Source: an uncultured Tateyamaria sp. (GTDB lineage Bacteria; Pseudomonadota; Alphaproteobacteria; Rhodobacterales; Rhodobacteraceae). From it: DNA of 64,000 nucleotides. A model generated the notes under the pieces. That model saw only the letters and a program-made list of their open reading frames with translations. It had not been told where the DNA came from and ran no database searches. The position numbers and the translations under genes are program-made. Positions 53,211 to 62,180 of the stretch are shown here, piece after piece. How positions within the stretch are numbered: position 1 is the first letter of the stretch; every line of letters begins with the position of its first letter. Location: assembly GCF_947504105.1 (NCBI RefSeq), contig NZ_CANNGP010000010.1, positions 1 to 64,000 on the forward strand, read 5' to 3'.

Positions 53211-55223
53211 TTAGGCCGCCAACCCCCGCCCCTTCAGAAGCGCGTCTACACCGGGCAAACGTCCACGGAACGCTGTATAAAGCTCTGCCGCATCCACACT
53301 GCCGCCCGTGCTGAGGATATGTTCCTCAAGTGCAGCAGCCTTTTCCGGGTCAAAGGGCCCGCCGGCTTCCTCGAACGCAGCAAAAGCGTCGGCATCCATA
53401 ACCTCGGACCACATGTAGCTGTAATAGCCGGAGGAGTATCCATCACCGGCAAAGACATGGGCGAAGTGCGGGGTTGCGTGACGCATCCCGATGGCGTGGG
53501 GCATTTCGAGACGCTCAAGCACCTCGGCCTGTTTCTGCATCGGATCGGCGGGGGCATCGCCATCATGGAACTCAAGGTCGACAAGGGCCGAGGCGACGTA
53601 TTCCACTGTCTGAAACCCCATGTCATAGGTCGCCGCCGCCAACACATTGTCGAGCAGGGTTTGCGGCATTGCCTCACCCGTCTCGGCGTGGGTGGCGAAT
53701 TCCTGCAGAACCTCAGGCACGTCGAGCCAGTGTTCATAAAGCTGGCTGGGCAGCTCCACAAAGTCACGGGCCACAGAGGTGCCACTAATCGACTCGTAGG
53801 TCACGTTTGACAGCATCTGGTGCAATGCGTGGCCAAACTCGTGGAACAGCGTGCGCGCGTCATCATAGGACAAAAGCGCCGGTTCGCTCTTGGCGAAATT
53901 GCACACGTTGATGACGATGGGCGTTTGCGGTTTGGGGTGTTTGGCCTGTGATCGCATAGCCGAACACCACGCCCCGGACCGTTTCGAACCTCGCGCAAAA
54001 TAGTCACCGATGAACACGGCCACATGCTCACCTTCCCGCGTGACCTCCCAAGCGCGGCAATCGGGGTGGTAGAGCGGGATGTCGAGCGGTTTGAATGCGA
54101 GGCCAAACAGGCGGCTCGCGCAATCAAAGGATGCGTCGATCATGTGATCGAGCTGGAAATATGGTTTGACCTCAGCCTCATCCAGATCGTGTAGTTCCTT
54201 GCGCCGCTTTTCCGCATAGAAACGCCAGTCCCAGGGTTCCAGCGGGCCGTCGACTCCGTCCGCCTTGAGCAACTGTTCCAACACCCACGCATCTGCATTG
54301 GCCTGAGACTTGGCCGGTTCCCAAACGGCCATCAGCAGGTCGCGCACGGCCTCGGGCGTCTTGGCCATCTCGGTTTCCAGCTTGAAGTTGGCAAAGTTGT
54401 CGTAGCCCAGAAGTTTCGCCCGTTCTTCCCGCAGCTTCAGCGTCTCGGCTGCAATGGCACGGTTGTCCGTTTTGCCGCCATTGGCCCCTCGTGCTGCCCA
54501 GGCCCGGTATGCTTTTTCGCGCAGATCGCGGCGCGTCGAAAACTGCAGAAAAGGTACGATGATCGAGCGGGACAGGGTGACAACCGGGCCACCGGCCTCT
54601 TTCTCTTCCCCGGCCGCATGCGCCGCATCGACAACAAAGGCAGGCAGTCCAGCCATGTCGCCGCCGCCCAGTGTCATGTACCAGTCCCGCTCATCCGCCA
54701 GCAGGTTCTGGGTAAAGGCGGTGCCAAGTTCGGCAAGCCGTCCCTTGATTTCTTTCATTCGGGCATCGTCCGCCCCCTCAAGCGCCGCGCCCGACCGGAC
54801 GTAGTTTCGGTGGGTCAGCATCAGCACGCGGGCCTGTTCGTCCGTCAGGTCCAGATCGTCGCGGGCGTCCCACACGGCTGCGATGCGGGCAAACAGGGCC
54901 TTGTTGCTGGAAATCTCGGCAAAATGCGCGGCCAGTTTGGGAGAAAAGTCACGTTGCAGCGCCTCACGCTGCGGATTGCTGTCGGCCCCTGCCACGGTGA
55001 AGAACGTGCCCAGCACCTTTTCCAGGCCATCGCCCGCCGCCTCGAGCGCCTCGATCACATTGGCGAATGTGGGCGCGTCAGCGCTGCCCGCAATCGCGTC
55101 GATTTCGGCCTTGTGGGCGTCAAGGGCGATGTCGAGCGCTGGGGCAAAATCATCATCTGAAATGGCGTCAAAGGGGGCGATCTGGAACGGGGTGTCCCAG
55201 TCTTGCAGCAGCACGTTGGTCAT
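53211..55223 (-). CDS. M3-family oligopeptidase (peptidyl-dipeptidase/OpdA type)
   Basis: 670 residues from the ATG at 55223, with AGGAG upstream. Thimet-oligopeptidase fold; the zinc site is TLFHEFGHALHQM (HExxH) with the downstream third Glu ligand region. Degrades short peptides in the cytoplasm. No signal peptide. Length and start (LLQDWDTPFQIAPFDAI) fit Dcp/PrlC-type enzymes; which of the two is uncertain. Confidence 0.92.
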   Translation of the reverse strand: MTNVLLQDWDTPFQIAPFDAISDDDFAPALDIALDAHKAEIDAIAGSADAPTFANVIEALEAAGDGLEKVLGTFFTVAGADSNPQREALQRDFSPKLAAHFAEISSNKALFARIAAVWDARDDLDLTDEQARVLMLTHRNYVRSGAALEGADDARMKEIKGRLAELGTAFTQNLLADERDWYMTLGGGDMAGLPAFVVDAAHAAGEEKEAGGPVVTLSRSIIVPFLQFSTRRDLREKAYRAWAARGANGGKTDNRAIAAETLKLREERAKLLGYDNFANFKLETEMAKTPEAVRDLLMAVWEPAKSQANADAWVLEQLLKADGVDGPLEPWDWRFYAEKRRKELHDLDEAEVKPYFQLDHMIDASFDCASRLFGLAFKPLDIPLYHPDCRAWEVTREGEHVAVFIGDYFARGSKRSGAWCSAMRSQAKHPKPQTPIVINVCNFAKSEPALLSYDDARTLFHEFGHALHQMLSNVTYESISGTSVARDFVELPSQLYEHWLDVPEVLQEFATHAETGEAMPQTLLDNVLAAATYDMGFQTVEYVASALVDLEFHDGDAPADPMQKQAEVLERLEMPHAIGMRHATPHFAHVFAGDGYSSGYYSYMWSEVMDADAFAAFEEAGGPFDPEKAAALEEHILSTGGSVDAAELYTAFRGRLPGVDALLKGRGLAA

Positions 55224-55260
55224 GGGCGGGTCTCCTTTGACTACCGATGTAGGGCGGGGT

Positions 55261-56319
55261 TCACCCCACCACCACCCCGGCGCAGGTTTCACAGTCCTTG
55301 CGGCGGTTCAGTGCGATCTTGCGGCTTTCACCGTAGAGCGCGTCGTAGATCACCATTTCGCCGCGCAGGGGGGTGCCTGCACCGGTGATCAGCTTGACAG
55401 CTTCCACCGCCATCATGGATCCAACCACGCCCGGCAACGGGCCAATCACACCGGCCTCTGCGCAATTGGGGGCCAGTTCAGCGGCGGGTGCCCCGGGAAA
55501 AATGCAACGGTAACAGGGGGCATCATGGGCCGGGTCAAACACGCTCACCTGCCCCTCCCATTGCGTCAGTGCACCCGAGATGAGGGGAACGCCTGCCCGC
55601 ACGGCGGCAGCGTTGACGCGGTAGCGCGTGTCGAAATTGTCGGTCCCGTCGATTACCAGATCATATTCGGCCACCAGGTCGTCCACGACATCATCGGTCA
55701 GGCGACGGTGATAGGGGCGCACCGTGACAAATGGGTTCTGCGCCTCCATTGCGGCCTGGGCCGAAAAGACCTTGGGCATCCCGATCCGGTCATCGGTGTG
55801 GATCGTCTGGCGCTGCAGGTTGGTGTTTTCCACTGTGTCATCGTCGATCACACCGATGGTCCCAACCCCGGCCGCCGCGAGGTATTGCAGCACCGGCGCA
55901 CCAAGCCCCCCTGCCCCAACCACAAGCACCTTGGCATCCTTGAGCCGTTTTTGCCCAAGGCCACCCACCTCGCGCAGTACGATGTGACGGGCGTAGCGGT
56001 TAAGCTCAGTATCGCTGAACGGTCCCTCCTGAGCTTCGGCTGGCGCAGCCTTGGCTTCCGCCACCTCGGCACGGTTGCGCAGCTTGCGCAAAACGGCCCG
56101 GTAGCCAACCGCGATCACGGCAAAGCCACCCACAATCAACCAGAGCGCAGGGCTTTCCCCGGTTGCCATGCGCAGCGGGTGCCCAGCGGGCAAGGCCACC
56201 TGAACGACAAGCACCACCACGTAGAGCAGCCCGATCATCAACCACCGCGCCTTGTGCGGCGTGTTCATCATGGCACCGATGCCCCACAACACCCCGGCCA
56301 GCAGGACAACCAGCAGCAT
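55261..56319 (-). CDS. moeB: Membrane-anchored ThiF/MoeB/HesA-family adenylyltransferase
   Basis: 352 residues. About three predicted N-terminal membrane segments (residues 1-15, 25-45, 60-80) precede a full E1-like domain from about residue 105: NRYARHIVLREVGGLGQKRL, VLVVGAGGLGAPVLQYLAAAGVG (ATP), DDDTVENTNLQRQ and DGTDNFDTRYRVN. Cys pairs (CYRCIF, CETCAG) bind zinc. Activates MoaD- or ThiS-like C termini. The membrane extension is unusual for MoeB. Overlaps the dut stop (ATGA). Confidence 0.88.
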   Translation of the reverse strand: MLLVVLLAGVLWGIGAMMNTPHKARWLMIGLLYVVVLVVQVALPAGHPLRMATGESPALWLIVGGFAVIAVGYRAVLRKLRNRAEVAEAKAAPAEAQEGPFSDTELNRYARHIVLREVGGLGQKRLKDAKVLVVGAGGLGAPVLQYLAAAGVGTIGVIDDDTVENTNLQRQTIHTDDRIGMPKVFSAQAAMEAQNPFVTVRPYHRRLTDDVVDDLVAEYDLVIDGTDNFDTRYRVNAAAVRAGVPLISGALTQWEGQVSVFDPAHDAPCYRCIFPGAPAAELAPNCAEAGVIGPLPGVVGSMMAVEAVKLITGAGTPLRGEMVIYDALYGESRKIALNRRKDCETCAGVVVG

Positions 56320-56780
56320 CAGCCGCGCCCCGTGGAACCGAAGCCGCCAGTGCCGCGCGCAGTGTCATCAAGCGTATCCACCACTTCGAACGCAGCCTGG
56401 ACGACGGGGGCCAGCACCATCTGCGCGATCCGCATGCCGTGGGTCACCTCGAACGGCTGATCCGAGGTGTTGAGAAGGATCACGCCCACCTGACCCCGAT
56501 AGTCACTGTCGATGGTGCCGGGGCTGTTGACCAATGCAATGCCGTGTTTCAGCGCAAGGCCAGAGCGCGGGCGCACCTGCACCTCGAACCCATGTGGAAT
56601 GGCCATGGCAAGCCCTGTGGGGATAAACGCGCGCGCGCCGGGTGCAAGTGTCACGGTCTGGCCATCCGGGAAATTGGAGCGCATATCCGCCCCCGCCGCG
56701 CCACCTGTCTCGTAAGAGGGCAAGGCAATGTCCGGGTCCGATCCGGCGACACGCATGATCTTCAATGCAACTCTGCTCAT
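56319..56780 (-). CDS. dut: dUTP pyrophosphatase
   Basis: 153 residues from the ATG at 56780. Trimeric dUTPase motifs: [14 protein letters not shown] (motif 1), [12 protein letters not shown] (2), [20 protein letters not shown] (3), RIAQMVLAP (4), and C-terminal GTGGFGSTG (5). Cleaves dUTP to dUMP, preventing uracil incorporation. Overlaps the MoeB-like gene by one codon. A dispersed repeat covers its ribosome-binding site region. Confidence 0.96.
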   Translation of the reverse strand: MSRVALKIMRVAGSDPDIALPSYETGGAAGADMRSNFPDGQTVTLAPGARAFIPTGLAMAIPHGFEVQVRPRSGLALKHGIALVNSPGTIDSDYRGQVGVILLNTSDQPFEVTHGMRIAQMVLAPVVQAAFEVVDTLDDTARGTGGFGSTGRG

Positions 56781-56812
56781 CTTCACCTTGCCAAATAAAC
56801 TCAAATCCGGCG
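56781..56812. repeat. Dispersed intergenic repeat, copy 4
   Basis: CTTCACCTTGCCAAATAAAC then TCAAATCCGGCGG, directly before the dut start on the minus strand, where AAGGTGAAG from the repeat may act as the ribosome-binding site. One base differs from the matching 20 bases of copy 3 (40221-40240). Confidence 0.65.
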
Positions 56813-56832
56813 GCTGCAAGCGGGTGCAGCCC

Positions 56833-58026
56833 TCATGTCAGCGCGTCCGCGATGCGCTGGGCGAGGCGCAGGGCGACCTCGGCCTTGGGCATGCGCGGCC
56901 ACGGATCGGCGCCATCCTCGGTGATCAGGATCACCGCATTTTCTGACCCGCCCATGATACCGGTCTCCGGTGACACGTCATTGGCGACGATCCAGTCGCA
57001 CCCCTTGCGTGTACGCTTGGCCGTGGCATGGGCCTGTACGTCATCCGTTTCTGCCGCGAAACCGACGACCAGACCGGGCCGTCCCTTGGTCATCTGAGAC
57101 ACACCGGCCAGAATGTCCGGGTTCTCGGCAAATTCGAGCACTGGCAACCCGTCCTTCGATTTCTTCAGCTTGCGGTCGCTGGCCGTCGCCATGCGCCAAT
57201 CCGCCACCGCGGCGGCAAAGATGGCGGCATCGGCGGGCAAGGCTGCATCAACTGCCGCCTTCATCTCCTGTGCTGTTTGCACCGGTACGACGTGTGCACC
57301 TACCGGGGCCGCGACATCAGCCGGTCCCGTGACAAATGTCACATCAGCCCCCAAGGCAAGCAGTGCGCCAGCGACAGCGGCACCTTGCGCCCCGGAGGAC
57401 CGGTTGGCGATGTAGCGGACAGGATCAATGGGTTCGTGTGTCGGTCCGGAGGTCACAAGCACATGCTTTCCGACGAGCGGTTTAGGGCCGAAATGGGTCT
57501 CGACCGCCGCCACGATTTCAAGCGGTTCGGACATGCGGCCCGGACCGTATTCGCCACAGGCCATATCGCCATCATTGGGGCCAACCACAGAAACGCCGTC
57601 ATCCGTAATTTGTGCCAAATTGCGTTGCGTCGCGGGATGATCCCACATGCGCACATTCATGGCGGGCGCGATCATCACCGGCGTGTCAGTGGCCAGCAGG
57701 AGCGTCGAGGCCAGGTCATCCGCGCGTCCCTGCGCCATTTTCGCCATGATGTCTGCCGTGGCCGGAGCAACAAGGATCAGGTCCGCAGAACGCGACAGCT
57801 GAATATGTCCCATCTCGGCTTCGTCTGTCAGATCAAAGAGGTCGCGATAAACCTTTTCTCCCGCCAGCGCCGACACCGACAGGGGCGTTACAAACTGTTC
57901 GGCGGCGCGGGTCACAACGGGCGTCACTGCCGCACCGCGTTCCCGCAGGCGGCGGATTAGGTCGAGCCCTTTGTAAGCTGCAATCCCACCCGTCAGGATC
58001 AGCAGAATTCGTTTGTCTTGCAGCAT
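56833..58026 (-). CDS. coaBC: Bifunctional phosphopantothenoylcysteine decarboxylase/synthetase
   Basis: 397 residues from the ATG at 58026. N-terminal CoaC flavoprotein: [40 protein letters not shown] (the PATAN site) and [15 protein letters not shown]-terminal Coa[25 protein letters not shown] and FAAETDD...[10 protein letters not shown]. Makes 4'-phosphopantetheine from phosphopantothenate and cysteine, for coenzyme A. Probably heads the coaBC-dut-moeB operon. Confidence 0.96.
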   Translation of the reverse strand: MLQDKRILLILTGGIAAYKGLDLIRRLRERGAAVTPVVTRAAEQFVTPLSVSALAGEKVYRDLFDLTDEAEMGHIQLSRSADLILVAPATADIMAKMAQGRADDLASTLLLATDTPVMIAPAMNVRMWDHPATQRNLAQITDDGVSVVGPNDGDMACGEYGPGRMSEPLEIVAAVETHFGPKPLVGKHVLVTSGPTHEPIDPVRYIANRSSGAQGAAVAGALLALGADVTFVTGPADVAAPVGAHVVPVQTAQEMKAAVDAALPADAAIFAAAVADWRMATASDRKLKKSKDGLPVLEFAENPDILAGVSQMTKGRPGLVVGFAAETDDVQAHATAKRTRKGCDWIVANDVSPETGIMGGSENAVILITEDGADPWPRMPKAEVALRLAQRIADALT

Positions 58027-58097
58027 GATAGCGTGTCCGGCTGGCTGTCGTCGGTGTGACCATAGGCATAGAGATGCGCAAGTGCCAGAGGGGTGAA

Positions 58098-58153
58098 GGG
58101 GCTCTGCCCCCGCCCTGCGGGCTCCCCCGGAGTTTATCTTGCAAGATGAAGAA
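58098..58153. repeat. Dispersed intergenic repeat, copy 5
   Basis: GGGGCTCTGCCCC (58098-58110), a GC-rich spacer, then CTCCCCCGGAGTTTATCTTGCAAGATGAAG. It joins the GGGGCAGAGCCCC module of copies 1-2 to the AAATAAAC-CTTCATCTTG module of copies 3-4, inverted. Lies between ChaN stop and coaBC. Confidence 0.65.
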
Positions 58154-58156
58154 GCA

Positions 58157-58960
58157 TCAATTGGCCTTCTGGAACACCGCACAAGGATCATCGCGGTCAG
58201 GGGACGCTGCCCCATTCAACGTCCAGGAAAACACGCCGTCGGGTGGCTCTTGCCGTTCGCCTTGCCCAATGCTGGTGACGTCAAGCTCTGGCCGGGTCCG
58301 CATCAGGTACACCGGGACACCCCAGTCCATTCGGGCGTGGCCGTTGCCCGTGATCAGCACGACGGGGCTGCCATATGTGTCCAGTGCATCGATGACGGTC
58401 CGGGCAAAGGCCGCATCGCGCAGGCGCTGCGCCTCAATCATGCCACCCATCATTTCGAGCGGCATCGCCTCGCAGTGAGCATCAAACTGGTTGAGTTCCC
58501 GGATCGCCTGTTCGTCTTCGGCCAAAGGCTGGTCCAGCCCATAAATGTCGGCATCCGGACCAAACACCTCTGCCGCGCCCGTACTGAAGGCTGCACGCAT
58601 GTCCTCGCGCGTCGGGGCGGCGCCGACGATCACCGGGCTTGCGGCCAGAATGTCAGCGTAGTCCGCGATATTGGACCAGTGGAAGCCATCAATTGCCGCT
58701 GTTATCGCGCCACGGTCCTGCGGAAGGTCAGAGAGTGCCTGCGCCTCGTCTGGTGTGAGCATTTCGAAGACAACGGCCTTGGGCTGGATCACCTGCACGG
58801 CGGTCGCCTGTTCGGCATGGTGCTGCGGGTTGTTGTGGAACTCACCCATGATCAGCACGTCACCGGAGAAGTCGGACCAGTCTGTTGCAGCAGACAGAAA
58901 CGCCGCCGTCGACAACGTCGCGGCGGCGGCAATCAAGATCGGTTTCACCAGTGTCCTCAT
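58157..58960 (-). CDS. ChaN-family haem-binding/uptake protein
   Basis: 267 residues with a signal peptide (KPILIAAAATLSTAAFLSA). Body fits the ChaN/Tiki-like fold: DVLIMGEFHNNPQHHAEQ with conserved Glu and His, VVFEMLTPD, and VVLITGNGHARMDWGVP. The family is periplasmic or outer-membrane; ChaN is a haem-binding lipoprotein, but no lipobox Cys is seen here. Overlaps rpoH by 4 bases (ATGA), so the pair is co-expressed. Confidence 0.85.
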   Translation of the reverse strand: MRTLVKPILIAAAATLSTAAFLSAATDWSDFSGDVLIMGEFHNNPQHHAEQATAVQVIQPKAVVFEMLTPDEAQALSDLPQDRGAITAAIDGFHWSNIADYADILAASPVIVGAAPTREDMRAAFSTGAAEVFGPDADIYGLDQPLAEDEQAIRELNQFDAHCEAMPLEMMGGMIEAQRLRDAAFARTVIDALDTYGSPVVLITGNGHARMDWGVPVYLMRTRPELDVTSIGQGERQEPPDGVFSWTLNGAASPDRDDPCAVFQKAN

Positions 58961-59835
58961 ACGAGGAAATGATGGACCTCGCGGCTTTGATTTTCCAGTG
59001 CCTTGCGCATCTTTGTGAACGCAGCCGCTTCCAGCTGACGCACGCGCTCTTTTGACAAGCTGAGCTCTTGACCGAGGCTTTCCAGCGTTCGAGGGTCTTC
59101 CCGCAGCTTGCGCTCGCGTACGATGAACCGCTCACGTTCGTTGAGACCGTTCAACGCGGTGAGCAACCATTCCCGCAGCTGTTCGGTGTCATGCGACTGT
59201 TCGACCATCTCAGCGGCCTGCGCGCTGTCATCTTCCAGCGCGTCAATCCATTCCCGCCCTTCGTCATCGACCGATTGCGTCGCATTCAGCGAATAATCAG
59301 AGCCAGACAGGCGCCCTTCCATCATCTCGACATCGCGCAGTGGCACGCCAATCTCGGTCGAGATCATCTGACGCAGCTGGTGCTTGTCCAGTGTTTCGCC
59401 GACCGACGCGCTTTCACGCTCAAGCCGGGCCTGCACGCGGCGCATGTTGAAGAAAAGCGATTTCTGCGATGAGGTTGAACCGGTTCGCACCATGGACCAG
59501 TTGCGCATCACGTAGTCCTGGATCGACGCCTTGATCCACCACACGGCATATGTCGAAAAGCGCACACCGCGATCCGGGTCAAATTTGTCGGCCGCTTTCA
59601 TCAACCCCAGACCTGCTTCCTGAATCAGATCGTTCATCGGGGCTCCGTAGCGTTTGAATTTCGATGCCATGGAGATCGCCAAGCGCATGTAGGCCGTAAT
59701 CAGGCGATGAAGCGCTGCCTCATCCCGATCGTCCCGCCAGGCATATGCAAGCTTCAACTCTGTCTCTGCATCCAGCAACTCGGCTTTCATCGCCGTGCGC
59801 GACAGAGACATATCTCGAACATTATCCAAAGCCAT
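58957..59835 (-). CDS. rpoH: RNA polymerase sigma factor RpoH (RpoHII type)
   Basis: 292 residues from the ATG at 59835. Region 2 (RLAISMASKFKRYGAPMNDLIQEAGLGLMKAADKFDPDRGVRFSTYAVWWIKASIQDYVMRN) and region 4 HTH (RTLESLGQELSLSKERVRQLEAAAFTKMR) are clear. The RpoH box appears as QKSLFFNMRR, marking sigma-32-type factors. In Rhodobacter a second RpoH handles singlet-oxygen and heat stress; that role is inferred here. Coupled to ChaN. Confidence 0.93.
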   Translation of the reverse strand: MALDNVRDMSLSRTAMKAELLDAETELKLAYAWRDDRDEAALHRLITAYMRLAISMASKFKRYGAPMNDLIQEAGLGLMKAADKFDPDRGVRFSTYAVWWIKASIQDYVMRNWSMVRTGSTSSQKSLFFNMRRVQARLERESASVGETLDKHQLRQMISTEIGVPLRDVEMMEGRLSGSDYSLNATQSVDDEGREWIDALEDDSAQAAEMVEQSHDTEQLREWLLTALNGLNERERFIVRERKLREDPRTLESLGQELSLSKERVRQLEAAAFTKMRKALENQSREVHHFLV

Positions 59836-59925
59836 TTGGTCATCCCCCTGGATGGTTATGCTTGTTTTGCGCACTTGATATAGATACGCGTCGACCCCGA
59901 GATCGGTTCACTCTTGAGACAAAAA

Positions 59926-60447
59926 ATGTTGCCCAACACGACACTCGTCCTAGGAGGCGCGGCTTCCGGTAAATCGCAATGGGCGGAATCTTTGATCCTT
60001 AACAGTGGGTTAATGCCGGTTTACCTGGCGACATCGCGCATTTGGGACGAAGAGATGCAGGCCAAGGTTGATCTGCACAAGGCGCGGCGCGGGGCCGAAT
60101 GGACAACAATCGACGCATCCGATGAGGTCGAGAATGGGCTGCGCGGGGCAACCCCGGACCAGTCTGTGCTGCTGGATTGCGCAACCATGTGGCTAACCAA
60201 CCTGATGATGGACGAGGCGGATATCGGCGCGGCCCAAACCGACCTGCTGGTCGCGCTTGCCGATTGCACTGCACCGGTCGTTGTCGTGTCGAATGAGGTG
60301 GGTCAGGGGATTGTGCCCGAGAACGTGCTTGCCCGACGGTTCCGCGAAGCACAGGGGCGTCTGAACATCGCCCTGGCTGCGCAGGCAGACACGGTGTGGC
60401 ACGTGCTGGCGGGCCTTCCGCAGCTGCGCAAGGGAGTGGCGCCATGA
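59926..60447 (+). CDS. cobU: Adenosylcobinamide kinase/guanylyltransferase
   Basis: 173 residues from the ATG at 59926. P-loop LVLGGAASGKSQWAE, LLDCATMWLTNLMM and VVVVSNEVGQGIVP, GRLNIALAAQADTV are typical of CobU/CobP. Phosphorylates adenosylcobinamide and adds GMP in the nucleotide-loop assembly of vitamin B12. Overlaps the histidine phosphatase by 4 bases (ATGA). No other cobalamin genes in the window. Confidence 0.93.
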   Translation: MLPNTTLVLGGAASGKSQWAESLILNSGLMPVYLATSRIWDEEMQAKVDLHKARRGAEWTTIDASDEVENGLRGATPDQSVLLDCATMWLTNLMMDEADIGAAQTDLLVALADCTAPVVVVSNEVGQGIVPENVLARRFREAQGRLNIALAAQADTVWHVLAGLPQLRKGVAP

Positions 60448-61016
60448 CCACATGGCATTGGGTCAGGCATGGGCCGACCCACCAGAAGACATTTACCGGC
60501 TGGCGCAATGTCGATGCCGATCTGGGGGATACCGCCGCCATCTCGCGGTTGGCGGCCCATTTGCCGGACGATGCGCTTGTCATCTCGTCTGACCTGACCC
60601 GGTCCATCAACACGGCATCGGCGGTGCAAGGCGCACGAACGCGCCTGCCCCACGACCCGGCCCTACGCGAATTTCACTTCGGCACATGGGACGGCGTGCA
60701 CTTTTCGACCGTGGCCGACTGGCACCCCGATCTGAGCCGCGCCTATTGGGAAACGCCCGGAGATCACACGCCACCGGGCGGCGAAAGCTGGAACGCCTCT
60801 GCCGCGCGCGTCGCTATGGCAGTGCACCGGATCGAAGCGACACATCCCGGTCGACACATCGTCGCCGTGGCCCATTTCGGTGTGATCCTGACGCAAGTGC
60901 AGGCCGTGCTGGGCATCACCGCGCGTGAAGTGCTGGCCCACAAGATCGACCCACTCTCCGTCACGACCCTAAACCGCGCAACCGGACAGGCAGAGATCAT
61001 CAATCACACCCCGTGA
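60444..61016 (+). CDS. Histidine phosphatase-family protein, possibly CobC-like
   Basis: 190 residues from the ATG at 60444. WHWVRHGPTH is the RHG catalytic loop, SDLTRSINTA and ALREFHFGTWDG follow, and VAVAHFGVILT holds the second catalytic His. Coupled to cobU, so alpha-ribazole-5'-phosphate phosphatase (CobC), the companion step in the B12 nucleotide loop, is a plausible role, but the family is broad. Confidence 0.82.
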   Translation: MTTWHWVRHGPTHQKTFTGWRNVDADLGDTAAISRLAAHLPDDALVISSDLTRSINTASAVQGARTRLPHDPALREFHFGTWDGVHFSTVADWHPDLSRAYWETPGDHTPPGGESWNASAARVAMAVHRIEATHPGRHIVAVAHFGVILTQVQAVLGITAREVLAHKIDPLSVTTLNRATGQAEIINHTP

Positions 61017-61075
61017 TGCGGCCCCTCACAAATCACCGTTGGGCAAGGGCACGCCGTTACGCCTAGCCTGCCCGC

Positions 61076-61756
61076 ATGACTTATGACCTGTATATCGGCG
61101 ACCGCACTTTTTCGAGCTGGTCGCTACGCGGCTGGCTCATGCTTGAGAAGTTCGGCCTGTCCCACCGCACCCATATGATTGGCCTCTATTCCGGTACCAT
61201 GGCGGATGACTTGGCCCCGCTGGCCCCTGCTCGGCTGGTGCCAACGCTCAGACTGCCGGACGGTACAGTCGTGGGTGAAAGCCTCGCCATGGCAGAAACA
61301 CTGGCCGAACAGAACCCCGATGCGGGTCTGTGGCCCAAAGATGCATCCGCCCGCGCCACGGCGCGATGGCTGTGCGCCGAGATGGCATCAGGGTTTGCCG
61401 CATTGCGCGGCGCCTGCCCGATGCAGCTTCAATATGTGAACACCGGATTCGAGGTACCGGAGGCCGTCCGAACCGATCTGGACCGGATCGAGACCCTGTG
61501 GGCCCATGCCGCCAAGTTCAAGACAGACGGCCCATGGCTGTTTGGGGCTTACTCGCTTGCTGATGCGTTCTATGCCCCTGTCTGCGCGAGGATTGTAGGG
61601 TATGACCTGCCGGTGTCGGACATGGCACGTGCCTACTGCATGACCACACTGGCCGATCCCGCGTTTCAAACGTGGCGGGCCGAAGGGTTAAAATCCGTCT
61701 ATGACCCCTTTCCTTACGATATGCGCGTTCCCACAAGGGACTGGCCTAGCGCATGA
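61076..61756 (+). CDS. Glutathione S-transferase-family protein
   Basis: 226 residues. Thioredoxin-like N-terminal domain (YDLYIGDRTFSSWSLRGWLML, with VPTLRLPDGTVVGESLAMAETLAE as the glutathione-binding segment), then an all-alpha C-terminal domain ending PWLFGAYSLADAFYAPVCARI. Resembles maleylacetoacetate-isomerase-like or zeta/other bacterial GSTs. Convergent with DUF1992 gene, stops overlapping by 11 bases. Confidence 0.88.
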   Translation: MTYDLYIGDRTFSSWSLRGWLMLEKFGLSHRTHMIGLYSGTMADDLAPLAPARLVPTLRLPDGTVVGESLAMAETLAEQNPDAGLWPKDASARATARWLCAEMASGFAALRGACPMQLQYVNTGFEVPEAVRTDLDRIETLWAHAAKFKTDGPWLFGAYSLADAFYAPVCARIVGYDLPVSDMARAYCMTTLADPAFQTWRAEGLKSVYDPFPYDMRVPTRDWPSA

Positions 61757-62078
61757 ACCGTTGGCGGGCTTCGCGGGCAATGTTGTAGCGTAATTCCAGC
61801 CGCGCCAGCTCTGCCATCGCCTCCTTCCGTGCTACCCGATCCGTCAGGCGGGCAACCAGTGCGCGCTGCTTGGCCATGGCGTGTTTGATTTTGATCTCTT
61901 CGGGCATGACACCCGCCTGCGCCATCATCCGGAAGCCGGCGGCATCGGCCGTATCCACAAAAGCCTCTTCCGGGCGATCAGGCAGGGGTTTGCCTTCGCC
62001 CTCCAATCGATCCAACTGACCGTCGAGGCGAGCCTTCTGGATCTGTCGTTCAATCAGTTCGCGTAAGCCGCGCGTCAT
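61746..62078 (-). CDS. DUF1992 (DnaJ-related) domain protein
   Basis: 110 residues. LIERQIQKARLDGQLDRLEGEGKPLP is the DUF1992 signature, with a helical C-terminal half rich in Arg, Lys and Ala. Found as a small stand-alone protein in many proteobacteria; function unknown. Cytoplasmic. Confidence 0.82.
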   Translation of the reverse strand: MTRGLRELIERQIQKARLDGQLDRLEGEGKPLPDRPEEAFVDTADAAGFRMMAQAGVMPEEIKIKHAMAKQRALVARLTDRVARKEAMAELARLELRYNIAREARQRFMR

Positions 62079-62180
62079 GCCTCATCGTACCAAACGCGAC
62101 CGGGTCTCGCCAGCGGTCATACTTTAACCAATCGTAAACCATGCCCCCTTAACCGTTAACCAAGAGTGAGGGAGACGCAC

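Noticed and set aside
54883-56460. 525-residue + strand frame across the M3 peptidase and MoeB-like genes
   Set aside because: It spans two well-supported opposite-strand genes and their junction; low-complexity composition.
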